64,000 nucleotides of DNA from Phallusia mammillata (lineage: Eukaryota; Chordata; Ascidiacea; Phlebobranchia; Ascidiidae), in the NCBI GenBank assembly GCA_003260075.1, contig QLIY01000581.1, forward strand, positions 39,757-103,756, written 5' to 3'. The notes beneath the pieces were generated by a model. It was given only the letters and a program-made list of their open reading frames with translations. It made no database searches and had not been told where the DNA came from. Below, in pieces: positions 47,130 through 59,749 of the stretch (positions are counted from its first letter, which is position 1; every line of letters starts with the position of its first letter). The translations under genes were made by a program, and so were the position numbers.

Positions 47130-47365
47130 GACTTTGTTGTGTGTATGTTTTTGTCAACATTTGCTTCAAGCATGCTGCAATATGTTCTGCCTTAATGTTT
47201 CTTTGTTATTATATTTCAACCTTTGTTGATTAACGTGTTCTTTTGTATATGTTTGCTAACTCGTTTTTTTGTTTTTGTCATTTTTTTCAGAAAATATGCA
47301 GTTCATTTGATTAATTTTATAAATACTGATTTAATTTTCTGGATATTATTTTGGTAAAAGCAACT
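47130..47365. other. Short spacer between coiled-coil gene and ODF2
   Basis: 236 bp with no AATAAA visible. A strong pyrimidine tract and AG (tttttttcag, 47281-47290) lies 75 bp before the ODF2 ATG. It could accept a cis intron or a spliced leader. Confidence 0.45.
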
Positions 47366-50300
47366 ATGTCTTCCCCGATTCATGTCCATGTTCAAGACAA
47401 TACTCCACTACATGTACATGTGAAAAAACCAAAGAAAACTGAGTTTAAAGAGGTACACATGCTGTTATATGCAATCTACACAAATCTTCACATTTATTTC
47501 TAATTGTGTTTTCCATAGTCACAGCCTGCTCGGTCGTCTAATGCAAGACACAGTGTAAGAAGTGGGCCAAGAGGAAAACTAAAACCCGTAAATGATCCTT
47601 GGATTCCAGCACCTGGTAAAACAAGCATTAGAGATCGACTCGACAAGCAATATAAATGGGAGGTGGGTAAATTATGGAGCTAATATTGTTCATGCAAATC
47701 AATTGCAATTTTTTTGAAGGGTCTTTTTTGAAGGGCACATACACACTGTTTATTATCAACAATATTGTTACTGAAAAATAATGCAAGCTGATGTTCATCT
47801 ATTTCTGGTCATACAAAAGTCCTTAATATTTTTAGGTTTTAACTTGCATTTTTTTACTAGAACTATTTTCAACTGTAAACTGCCTGTATAAGTACTCGTA
47901 GAATCATTTTGTTGCACTATATATCATTAATAGTTGTGACTTTGTTGGATGGGTTGGATGACTTAAGATAAATACTACTTGTATGATCAAGACCTCTTGT
48001 GTTATTACAAATAATCAAAATGATTTTGCCACAAAGACCCAGAGTATGGATTGTGTGCTTGAAAAAATTCTCAAAATCACAGGCAATGTATATACTTGTA
48101 TGTTGTCTATAGTCCACAAGATCCCAATTGGAAGTAAATGCTCCTCAACATCTTGATTTGAATCTTCATCCCAGTGATGAGATTCCCATGAAAGCAAGTG
48201 ATTTATCAACTGAGGAGGATTCACGCCTTCGTGCTCATCTAAGTGAATATGAACGCAAAATTGAAAATCTTATGTCCGAAGTTGGGACATTGAAAAATGA
48301 GGTAAACCATCAACAAATGTTTGATTATTTCCGTAGGCAGCATAAAAATCAACATTATATTTATATTTGTAGCTTTTTCTAGGCATGTTATTTTGTAGTT
48401 TAAACTGTTACAAATTGCAACTAGTTTGAAATTTATTTTCACAGGTCAGGAATTATGAAGCCATGATTTTACAGAACAGACAGTCTCGTTTACATATCAG
48501 TCCCACCACAGGCATTTCTGATTTATGGTGAATTTATAAATTACAGTGTATACAATTGGCATACGCTCCTTTAATAGCAAATGGTGCAAACTTAGTGTCA
48601 ATTATTTTAGCTATGGTGACAAGAACACCAAAAGTGGAGAAAAACAACACTTCAAGCTAAACCATGTAAGATGTTTTAAACCAATAAAGGAAAAAAATCC
48701 AGTTGACGAAAGGGTTAATAGAGCTCTGAGCAATCTGCTACAAGCAAGCTATAAAAAGGAAGACATGTCAGTCAAGAAACTGGTTAAACCTTTGCCTGTT
48801 ATCAAAGAACATTGTGAAAACAGTTACAAGCCTCCCGGCCAGATTTCAGATTTAATAGGCCCAACATCATCAAAAAGTGACCCTCTGGTATTTTTAGAAA
48901 GGTAAACACGAGTTTTTAACAAGTTTATAGAGCTCTTCTGGCAAATGTATTTTTATTCTCACGTTTCAACGTCCTATACAGGTCGTCTTCATCAGGGTAA
49001 ATAACACTGAATGCGACTAGTCTGAGTTTTTCACTATGATTTATTAACTAGTTGCAAGGATTTTGTTTTTGTAAAAGTTCACATAGAACAGATTTTGAGA
49101 AGAAAGGCAAGCTACCAGATTCAGATTTCAAACATTCTCAGAGCAGCAGACAGCTTGGCCAAAAGGTAAGACAATGGTTAGAGATTATTATACATCATTG
49201 TGTAGCAGAATTTAAAATAACTCTCTTCTTAAATGGGAGCCATGCAGCCATCTGAAATTTATTGTTTTGTTATTTCATGATAGTCTTTGTCAAATATGTT
49301 TAAGTTTTTTAGCATTAAACAAGATATTGTATCAAATTTTAATGTATTGTCCAAACAGTAATATGTGAATGTTAAAGATGTGTTTGTTTGTGATTATATG
49401 AGGCAACTTCTTCAGGTCTCATTTCGATCACCGCTTACAGACCAACTTGACTCTGTCATTAACTTAAACAAGTCAGAAACAAGTGGTGTCTTGTCAGTGG
49501 ACGACTGGCAACGTGGCAGCAGCACGCCACAAAAACAAGACAAGGTCTAGTTTTTCAGAAGTTGGCAAAAATTTTGACAAAAAACACAAAACAGTTTTTT
49601 TGCAAGAAGTTGGTAATAGTTTTGACAGAAACCCGAAAAGTGTGTTAAAATGCAATGAAAATGGTTGTTCAAACATTGTACAGCAGAGTATCAATAGCCA
49701 TCAGCACTTAGATTGTTGTTGACTGTCAACATAATTACCTTGTTTTGAACACAAACAACCTAGAATCAAATCAAAGTTGTGTCAACATAGCAGCCTTTTG
49801 TGGTAGATGTTTTCATGCCCAACCTCATTCATGTAACATTATTCGAAAAACTTTTTGTTCTGATCATTTAGGTGTGTGTGTGTAAACTTTTGTAGATGGA
49901 ATTGAAGAAAATTGAAGGAGAATTGGAAAGAAAAGATGAACAATTAGAGGCTTCACATGCTGTAAGTATATTCTGTAATAACTAGTGATGGGACAATCGC
50001 AGGTTTTGAAGCGAGTACTGATACCAAGTACCGTGTGTACGTGTACTGAGTGCTTAAATATAGCGTTGTACTTAGTTGTATATCACTAGCTAATTTATCT
50101 GCCATGGCACACACACATGCAGAAACATGTGATTTCCAACCGATAGCGAAAAAAAAATATGTAACCTGGCAAACTTTTTCCCGATTTTGTGCTGTCCCAA
50201 GCTAATATTGGCAAAAAGTTGCCTGTATTCTTATAGTGTAAATCAGGCTTTGGTATTGAACATTGGTCTTGAAAACTGAGGGAAATATTTTGCTACCGAG

Positions 50301-53300
50301 CACCGGGTACTCGTTCCATTGCTGGTGATAACTGAAAATGAACCTTGCAAAAATTATTTGAACACTGTTAACAATTTTAGGCACTTGAAGACAAAATGAA
50401 AGAGCTAAATTTCATCGAGCAGGAGTTTCAAGAAACTGAAAAAGAAAACATGAGACTGCGGAAAAGTGTAGAAAATTACCAGGATACCATGGCAACTAGT
50501 TTGTGAGTAAATAACACAAAACAATGAATACAATGTAGTTACTAAGTCACAGATGACATGCAAGCTTCTACAATTATTGGACATATGCTTTACTAACAAC
50601 TTTTTGTGGGGGTTTTCAATGTTTTGGAACCTTTTTTTTCAGAATATACCCAAGGTTTGCAAAATGCTTTATTCATATTAACAACTTCATTTTAAGTGTA
50701 ATCTGAATGTCCAAGACATAGACCATCTATTTGTAACTTGAATGTTGTTACACAAGCCACTCAGAATTTCAAAATATCCAAACCAGTCAATGTAGCATTT
50801 TCATTTTGCATTACAGGAAGGAAGTTGGCAATCTACCAACCGATAAAGACTCCCTCCTTCATCAGCTTGTTGAGGTGGAGGTCAACGGTACAGAAGCAGG
50901 AAAACAAGTTGCTGCACTTCGAGATGTTGCATCCAGATTAAAATATGTAAGCTTTTTATTTTGTTACAGAACATATAGACTTGAATATTTGCTTTGTAAA
51001 AAACGTTTTTGACAAAAAAAAGAAATTTCCATACTGTATCCTACACTTACAACAGTCACCAGTCATTGATAAAAATAGTAAAATATGTGTTTTTAGTTTT
51101 TTTAGTACATATATATATATATAACTGTTCTATTTTACGTTTTCTTCTCGCTAAGGGTTTTAGTTGTGTTTATTCCACTTTTGGTACATATAAACCAGAC
51201 ATATATAGAAGGTTTGTAGTGTTTACAGTTTTCACGTAAGGGATAGTTATTTACTTAAGTATATAAGACAATGCAATAAATGCTGATAAACCACATGTAT
51301 TGTCTTTGAACAGGAAAAACGTCTGGCAATTTCCGATGTGAATTTGCTCAGCAAACAACGTGATTTGTTATTACAAAAACTTGAACAGTTTGAAGCTTCC
51401 AATCGAAAAGTTCGACGTTTGCTCCAATCACAACACAAGGTACAGTATTTAATGTATCAAACTTAACACAGCAATTGGTTGAAAATAAAGCATGAAAAAG
51501 ATAGCAAAAACGCAACGGTATTTATTGTGAGTAGTATTTTTGAACAAACTTCAAAATGCAACAAAACTACTTTGACCTTTTTCTTTATTTCTCAAATAAG
51601 TTGTAAAAAAATGTAAAAAAAAAATATATGTAAAAAATTAAATTGACAAGTTCAAAATCTTACACATTTTTATTAACTGTTTCTTTGTGTTGCTTTGCAG
51701 ACCATCAGTGATGTTCAGAGATTGGAAGAACAAAGAGATATTTTGATGAAGAAGATGGCAGACTCTGACTCCGAGATCTTAAAGATGAGATCGGAGCTGA
51801 TCCAGAGGAGGAACGATGTAGAACAACTCACAGCGCAGGTGAAATTGCAGTATGTCTCGCTTGAAAAGGAGCTTGCTTAAAACAAAACTACCAGAGAGCT
51901 AGTGTATGGAAAACACAACTTACTCTAACAATGACAACAGTATTTGTTGAACTGCGTGCAATGTACTCTCTACAACAGTGGTTCTCAACCGGGGGTCCGC
52001 GATTAGCTTGACAGTACCGAAAGGGGTCTGCAAAAGCAAAAAGGTTGAGATTGCTCTACAATGTCTTGTCACCAGCTGTACTGATGAGATTTTATAGGCT
52101 GACACAGTTTGCACTGTCTGCAGCTAACTTATGATTGTATCGCCACATTGTTTTATTTAATGAAGTAATTCAAATTTTTGACATATCTGTGTACTTTCTA
52201 GGTGTCAGAAGAGAAGAACCACGCCCGAACATTGAACGAACTCAACAAATCCGTTGAAGCGACCAGAGCACACTTGCAACGGGAATTGCGGGCCAAGGAA
52301 ATGGAAAACAACAGGCTACATGTTCAGTTGAAAGTAAAAATATATATTGATCGTGTGTGTAGAACTATACACAGTCCAAGTATGGGCTTAAATTAAGCTG
52401 ATTAAACTCAGTAAGCTCTTGCTTTATGTAAAATTCTCTTAACTTCATTCGTAACTGTCCGTTAAGCCGTTTGCGGCTTTTAAAAGTGAAATTGGCCTTA
52501 TTTTTGTTGTTCAGGGTTTCAACATTAGGAGTAATAAAAAAACGGCCTTTTATAAAATAACCCATCGGTCTTGAAATTTGTATAAGGTTATGGGGTTGTG
52601 TTGTTGCAATGAAAGCTCCAAATATTTGTGAAGGTAGTAAGTAATATCGTTTGGTATTTATTTTATTTTATATTATTCTGCATGTACCTTTAACGAATTT
52701 CTCACGAGGATATGGCCTACTGTCCAAAAATTGTCGAAAATAAACGTAGGGAACAAAAAAAACTTGGTCTGTGCTAAAACTACACTTAATTGTCGTTTTT
52801 TTTTTATTTGTCCCAGAACATGGAAAGAGACACAGAAGTCGCTCGTCGCGAGGCTGAAGAAATCACAGCAGCCGCGAGATCCGAGAGAGAAATGATCGCA
52901 CGTGAGAAGGAGGGGTTGAAGAAAGCCACAAGATCACAGAGAAACAGAGCGGAGAAGGCAGAGGATGAGATGAAGAGGATGGAGGAGAGGTTGGGAGACA
53001 GGGAGCGGAAACTGGAGGAAGCAAGATCACAAGCGGATGCATGGAGAGACAGGTGGGTTGGTGGATGATTTTAGTGATAGGTTTAGCTGATTATGTTGTT
53101 TTAAATGTGACTTTCGTGATGCTATTGAATAAACAGGCATAACATCGACAAACTAATAAACACATATAAATGAAAATGCACAAAGTTATAGTTGTAACTA
53201 GACCTATAGGGTCAGAGTCCGATTTGTTTTGGAAAATTGGGCCCCAAAGTTAGATTGCGCCAAAGTATTTTTTGAAATCAATCATGATTTGGGAACCTAA

Positions 53301-56300
53301 TTTGAAAACATCTACATGCCACCTCTGCTACACTTTGTAATTGTTTAACTAAAATTTACGATCTTTCAGATATCAGAGAACAGCAGACGAGAAAGGACGT
53401 CTTGATGATCACGTTCAGTCCTTGGCTCAAAAAGCTTCTGACCTTGAATCAGTGTTAAGGTCGAACGAGATTATTGCTCAGACTAAAGAGGATGAATATA
53501 GAAGCAAACTTGACAAGTAAGAGGAGTTTATTCCTAGATAATGATAACAATAGGAGTTTATCTATTGGATTGCCCCCCCCCCCCCCCCCCCCCCCCCCCC
53601 ATACATAAACTTAATCTTTAGGGTTAGTGCTTTCCTAAAGCACTAACCCTTCGCGTGAAATATCAATTTAACGACACATTTCATAAAACATATTGCTAGA
53701 ATGTATGTTTTACTATTCAATGCAGCAGCTGGTACTTAAAATTGTGGGATATAAGATCGTTTTTCCAACTATGTATACATCTTGCATGCAGTTTTTGCAT
53801 TTCGATTTTACCACATGGTCAAGTCTTAAAACCGTTTATTAGGGCTAGGCAATTAGATAATCGAATGTAGATTTAACGAAATAGTAGTGTTTTATATGCT
53901 ACGCCTAATTTCAGTCATGCCTTGCCTTTTTTGTGACATTAAAAATTCACCAATTTAATAAAGGATATGATTATTTTTAGATTGATGTCTGACAACAGCG
54001 GCTGTCGATCAGACGCTGAACGAAACAAGACAGATTGTGCGCTAGCCGAGGAGAGATCAAGACAAGCACAAAAAGAAGCCACGAATTTGCGCGCCGAAAT
54101 CCGGCAGAGGGAGTCGGTTGAGGCTGATCTACGTACCCAACTTCGCAAAGCTAAAAACGAAGCCGAAGAGGTAAAGTTTGTAACTTTGAAATGACTACTT
54201 TAGTAATAGATCAAAACCATCAACGGCAGCATGGCTTAAACCAGGGGTGGGCAACCTGCGGCCCGCGGGTCACATGCACTTAAATTTCAAATGTAGCCTA
54301 CTGGCAAACGAGTCCAATTATTATATTTTTTTGAGCAGATAAATGCGACCGGTGCTATTTTTCTGCGATCTGAGAATATATATTTTTCTGCGATCTGACA
54401 TATATATATACACTTGTATATCACTTGTAACTTTATGTCATTTGCAGAAGTAAATTATCGTGTTTTGATTTTTAGGCTCTTCTTACGGCGGAAAGAGTGG
54501 AGAGGAACTCTCGTAGGATGAGAGATGATGGCAATAACGAAATTGAACGGGTTCGCGAACAGATGCTAGATAGGATGAGAGATCTGCAACCGCTACCCGA
54601 ACTGCTCAAGGTAGAATACATGGAGCCAATTTGTGAAACGAGTTTATTATTGGCTTTAATTGCATGCAGAAAAATACGTGTTTTGCCTTAAACCAGTGTT
54701 TCCCAAACTTTTTACCCTGAGGTGCACTTAGAAAGTAACCTTAACTTCAGGGTGCACTATTAATATAAATATAGAAAAAATAATAAGAAAACTTGACGAT
54801 TATATAATGTATGTTTTCCGGGAACTTCGGGTGTCTTGTTTAGGAACCGTTGCCTTAAATGCTGATCAAAAGGTTTCTTATTATGATCAGTACTAAAAAG
54901 CCATAATGGAACAGAATTTCAAATTGACTGTTTTTGCAGTGTTTTCAACAAAAGCAGATTTTTGCATTGTGTTTGTCATAAGGATATAAAGATCGGTTTG
55001 GTCCACAGTATGTCAAGTAGCAGTGCCCCTTCGACATAAAAACAGCAAATGTCGATACGAAACAAATTGTTGTTTTTTGATGCAGGAAACAGAAATGAAG
55101 CTGCAAGACACTCAAGACAAACTTCATGTTTTTGAACAGAGGTCTGCCGAGCAAACCAGAATTATTGCTGAACTTACAAACAAGGTATAATACATTTTGT
55201 CACCTTATTGTAAAATTAGTCCAAAATCAAAGTTATATTCACTCACTAAAGAACGTATAGTTCGTTGTTTGAAAAGTCAACAAAATTGCTGTTTTTGTGG
55301 GCACTGCGTAGTTTCATATGAGTGTCTTCGAAAATCATTTGGTTTTAACAAAGACTGAACAGTTTTATCAGGTTCAAAAGTTTTCCATTTTTCACCAGGG
55401 CACTGCACATAGTTTACTTCGCAAAATAAACGTTTTCTGAATTTTTGTTGTCACTGGGTAGTTTCATATAAATGTATTTGACAATAATTTGCCTTCCTTA
55501 ACTAACCAGATATTTACCAATAAATAACAACGCGGTATATTTCTATTCTAAAGTAAAAGTGACCAACTTTTTCAGACGGAGGATCGCGCAGATGAAACGT
55601 CATCATTACGTCAACGGATCGTCGCCTTGAATGACGAGAACAGAGCATTGGAAGCAAGATTGCAGATTCTGCAGGTTAAACTGGATGACCGGGACGTTAG
55701 AGTTAAGGAAACTGTCTTGGACACAGTGGGGAAAGATGAAAGAATTCAACAACTGCAAGTATGTTTTCACATATGTATCTAGTAGTGTGCAGTTAAAGGG
55801 CCAGATTCGGTGTCACGCCTTTGAAGGGCCTGGCGTACTATGACTTAAATGTGAATGTGCCGTGACCGCTGCTCTGCATAAATGCTTCAGGGCTGATCCC
55901 AGTTATGAATGTATGTCCCAACGCTGTTATAGCAGTACGTTTTACGTATTTTCTGTAACGCCTCCAATGTTTTGCTTTCAGCTAAAATTTGAAGAAGCCA
56001 ACCACGAGAAATTGAGTTTCAAACGTCAGTTGGAAGCAGCCGTTGCTGATTCCCGAAAAGCTGTTGAAAGCGAAGTGGAAAAAGCGGCAGCGAGGGTAAG
56101 TTACTGTTACTGCAATAAAAAGTAGTATTGTTGTTATGTAAGTCAATTTCATTGCTTGACTTTCTTATTTGCATCATCATTATTTTTCAGGAACATGCTG
56201 CACAGGCAAGAATCATTGACTTGGAAACAACGATAACTAGGTTAAAAACTGACGTCGCATCTGCTAAGCGTTCCAAAGAGGATGTAAGTGTTGCTTTTTC

Positions 56301-56854
56301 TAGTTAGACAATGTTGTATTTGCCATTCATGGTACATGTCGTTATTAGCACATTGGCGAAAATTGAGATTTTAAATTTTCAAATCAAGAAATAAATTGTA
56401 GAAAAATGCAGAAAGCAGTAACAACAACAAAATGACAATAACGTAACAGTTTTTACATGCAACCATACACTAATTCCAATTTTCAGTGTATGCTATTTTA
56501 TTAAACAAACCCTAAATCATAAACCGTCCTTTTGATCAACTTTTAACAACTAATTCTGGGGGTCTTTATTGGGGCAATTAAAAGGACAGTTTATGGATTA
56601 TGCGTGGTGACAACAGTATATTTATTGAAACCACAACTCATTGTAACAAATAATTGTAAAACTCTCAACAGTCTGAAAGAAGGAATCAAAGCAAACTGCA
56701 GGACGCCAAAGACAGACTCGAGCAAGCTGAATCAACAAATCGTTCCATGCGCAATTATGTCAACTTCCTCAAAACCTCGTACAACAATGTATTCGGTGGC
56801 GATGCATCCTTTACCTCCACTCCTGTTCGGGGAGCAGACAGATCTCCATTCTAA
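47366..56854 (+). CDS. ODF2: Outer dense fibre protein 2 / cenexin (centriole appendage coiled-coil protein)
   Basis: Well-supported exons: 47366-47452, 47519-47662, 48113-48301, 49896-49961, 50381-50502, 50817-50946, 51314-51439, 51701-51838, 52202-52333, 52817-53052, 53370-53516, 53981-54170, 54476-54610, 55086-55184, 55576-55758, 55982-56095, 56191-56283, 56672-56854. All join in phase to 837 aa, close to vertebrate ODF2. ODF2 builds the distal and subdistal appendages of mother centrioles and sperm outer dense fibres, and is needed for primary cilia. The N-terminus carries DPWIPAPGKTS; SDLSTEEDSRLRAHLSEYERKIE begins the long coiled coil. The ending RLEQAESTNRSMRNYVNFLK...NVFGG is the hallmark of the family. 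Four more open segments (48445-48527, 48611-48901, 49078-49165, 49416-49544) fit in phase between exons 3 and 4 and would give 1034 aa; the last has a poor donor. They may be alternative exons. Confidence 0.95.
48445..49544 (+). other. ODF2: Candidate alternative ODF2 exons 4-7
   Basis: Segments 48445-48527, 48611-48901, 49078-49165 and 49416-49544 have plausible splice borders and keep phase (591 nt, 197 codons). Their sequence is lysine/serine-rich and has no counterpart that I recognise in vertebrate ODF2. Skipping them joins LKNE directly to MELKKIEGELERKDE, which fits the family alignment. The donor after 49544 is gtctag, which is weak. Confidence 0.5.
51976..52053. mobile_element. Tiny hAT-type MITE, 78 bp, in ODF2 intron
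   Basis: The left end is cagtggttctcaaccgg and the right end ggttgagattg (last bases degraded). A perfect 8-bp target duplication ctctacaa flanks it (51968-51975, 52054-52061). Confidence 0.85.
52054..52145. repeat. Repeat block shared with BTBD8 intron 5
   Basis: atgtcttgtcaccagctgta... ctgatgagat... actgtctgcagct matches the block at 43030-43090 and 43208-43280 with moderate divergence. Confidence 0.55.
53573..53600. repeat. 28-base C run in ODF2 intron
   Basis: A pure C tract lies 57 bp after the exon ending at 53516. A short inverted pair (gggttagtgctttcc / ggaaagcactaaccc, about 53621-53650) follows it. Confidence 0.7.
54242..54470. mobile_element. hAT-like MITE, left end only
   Basis: caggggtgggcaacctgcgg starts at 54242 and the next ~200 bp resemble the element at 58556 (aaatgcgaccggt..., acgagtccaattatta). 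The right terminal repeat is not seen. ODF2 intron. Confidence 0.5.
54694..54851. mobile_element. hAT-type MITE, 158 bp, in ODF2 intron
   Basis: The left end is cagtgtttcccaaac and the right end is degraded (ggaaccgttg). Flanks ccttaaac (54686-54693) and ccttaaat (54852-54859) match at 7 of 8 bases. Sequence resembles the MITE at 43326-43641. Confidence 0.75.
55795..55920. repeat. SINE body fragment in ODF2 intron
   Basis: ggccagattcggtgtcacgc, agggcctggcgtactatgac and gggctgatcccagttatgaa match the SINE body at 25735-25910. It has no tRNA-like head. Confidence 0.55.
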
Positions 56855-58170
56855 GTTACTGAGACAAAGTTTTCGGGAGTTTTTGTGGCAGTTTAAGGCA
56901 AGAGCAATGTTCAGGATTTTTACTGTGGTCTGATACATTGTTTCTTAACCTTTTTACTTCTCTGGCTATTTCCCACATTGTATTCTAAGTGGACTCATTA
57001 GAAATGTGTATAAATGAAAATAGCAAAAAGTCTAGAAAAAATTTGTTAGTCATTAGGTATTCAAGGCCCACAAATTTTTTTTTCTGGTTTATTAAAATTT
57101 CAGTTGGAAAATACTTCTATTCAAAGACATGATTACTTTTATCCTGGCTTAAACAGTGTTCTGCAGCATTGTAGTAACAAAGAAAAACAAAAAAAATCTA
57201 TTTTCAAGAGTGTAGAAATGTTTTGAACTTTATGCATGTGATGTTTCACATAATAACTACTTGAAAAAAGTTAATTTTGTCAACTTTTTAACTATTATCT
57301 GGAAATGTTCCAGAAAACACTCTTGTGGCAACCTCAAAGAAGTTTTCTATTGTGTTATTCATGACTCAGAATAATCTCAAGTTGTGAAAAGTTACTGCAT
57401 AAACACAAGTTACTTAAGGAATTAACACAATCCCTGCCCCATAAACCAGTGTATAATGTTTACACAACTTTACATCCTTCCAAAATAGGCTTTGCACGAA
57501 TTTTTATTGCTTTGTAAACTGACTTTTGTACCTTCTATTGTTAGTAGTAGCTTTAGTTCACAAACTTGTAAAACAATTTTCATGCAGTCCTAAATAATTT
57601 GTCATCCCAGTATATTATATTGCATTCATTTTTATGGGAATTGGTTGACACTGACACCGTCCAAAACATTATGTATGTTTTGTCATGTCAAGTAACGCTA
57701 ATTTGTTTTATGCATAAATCGTTCAGCACGGAGTTTTAGTTTGCTGAAGAAAATATATTTTGATAAATATCGTGTCTGATTTATGTTAAGGAGCAGAGCA
57801 CAGCTTATATAAAATTCTAAAAGGTGACAGTTTTGTTACAATAACATGTAGGCATATTGTTATGAAATTAAAAAGCTAATTTCGCTAAAGGTTGGCAGCA
57901 AGTAAAAATAAAATCAAATAGTAGCAGGATATTAAACCCTTATGCAAATGAAAACTGTTGAAGAAATAAAGTTTAAAATTTTCAGTGGTACTAAATACCA
58001 CATGCAGAAAATCATAATTTTGCGAGATTGTAAGCGTGCTTACAGCAAGAGCTATTGGGTTTGGTACTTAAATGAACACTATAACCTGATTTTAGACTCC
58101 ATTTTGGGGTCTATATTCTCACATTTCAAATAGTGACATGCGGTATTTAGTACCATGCAACTTTTTGGTA
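56855..58170. other. Convergent intergenic region ODF2/DXO
   Basis: AT-rich, with no recognised gene. It covers the 3' UTRs of ODF2 (plus) and DXO (minus). Part of it (about 58050-58185) is repeated at 59344-59483 inside the DXO intron, next to C runs. Confidence 0.5.
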
Positions 58171-59670
58171 TCACTTCTTCATTTTATCAATATACCACTG
58201 AGGTAGAAACCCATCTTTGCAGGAGTTACTGCTTTCACATCTTATACAAGGATTTCCAGGTTCAAATGTTAAAATGCACATATCACATAATTCTTGCTGT
58301 TGGTAGAATCTCTTAATACAAGTAAGGATTCTGTCTAAAAAAGTCAAACATGTTTCCCAGTTCCATGAATTGTGCAAGTTTTCAACTCGCTGGGGAAAAA
58401 TCTCAGTCCTGAAGTTTTCAATGTGGCTCACATAGCCGTTGTCATCACGGAAACCACAGATTATTTGTGGGATTCCTGCCAAATAGGATTGGGCCCACCA
58501 CTTCAAGGCCTGCAACATACATTTCATAAGTATGTGAAATTGGAAAGGTTTAAATCAGGGGTGTGCAACCTCTGGCCCGCAGACCAAATGCGGCCCATTG
58601 ATAATGGTTGTGCGGCCCGCGTAGACGCTGGAAATTTCTAATTTACTGGCAAACGAGTCCATTTATCATATATTTTTGAGCAGATTAATGCGCCCGGTGG
58701 TATTTCTTTGCACCCTGGCAATAATGCGGCTATAAATAAATGCGACTTTTACTTGTTAACTCAATATAAGCATATTTGGTATGCAACAAAGTAAAATCAA
58801 CTTGTGGTGCGGCCCACGATCTAAGTATGGTAATTGTATTTGGCCCCACAGTGACAAAGGTTGCACACCCCTGGTTTCAATTATGAATCTATGAAGATGG
58901 TCAAATAGTCAAGCAAACATCAATGCTGTGAAATATATTACTGCCAATACTTTTTGTTAACATGGCTTTTTTAAAGGAAAGGGTGAGTAAAACCAGATTT
59001 AAGTAAGTGCTTTTACTATAAAGATTATAGCATGGTTAAGTAATTAAGCCAGCAGCAATGCATATTGTAATGCCGTGTTGTCAATTATTGTGCTGCTGGT
59101 ACTTTTTTTTATCGTAGCTTTTATAAATTTTAATCGCATTGGTTGCTTCCTGCAAGACATTTAACACTTAAACATAATGTAACCCAACATACATCAATTA
59201 AAATTCCCCCCCCCCAGTAATTAAGCCAGCAGCAATGCATATTGTAATGCCGTGTTGTCAATTGTTGTGCTGCTTGTACTTTTCTTTATCATAGCTTTCA
59301 TAAATTTTAATTGCATTTGTTGCTTCCTGCAAGCCCCCCCCCCTATTGGGTTTGGTACTTAAATGAACACTATAACCTGATTTTAGACTCCCTTTTGGGG
59401 TCTATATTCTCACATTTCAAATAGTGACATGAGGTATTTAGTACCATGCAACTTTTTGGTATCACTTCTTCATTTTATCGATGCCCCCCCCCCAAGCATA
59501 TTTGGTATGCAACAAAGTAAAATCAACTTGTGGTGCGGCCCACGATCTAAGTATGGTAATTGTATTTGGCCCCACAGTGACAAAGGTTGCACACCCCTGG
59601 TTTCAATTATGAATCTATGAAGATGGTTGAATAGTCAAGCAAACATCAATGTTGTGAAATATATTACTGC

Positions 59671-59749
<79 letters not shown>

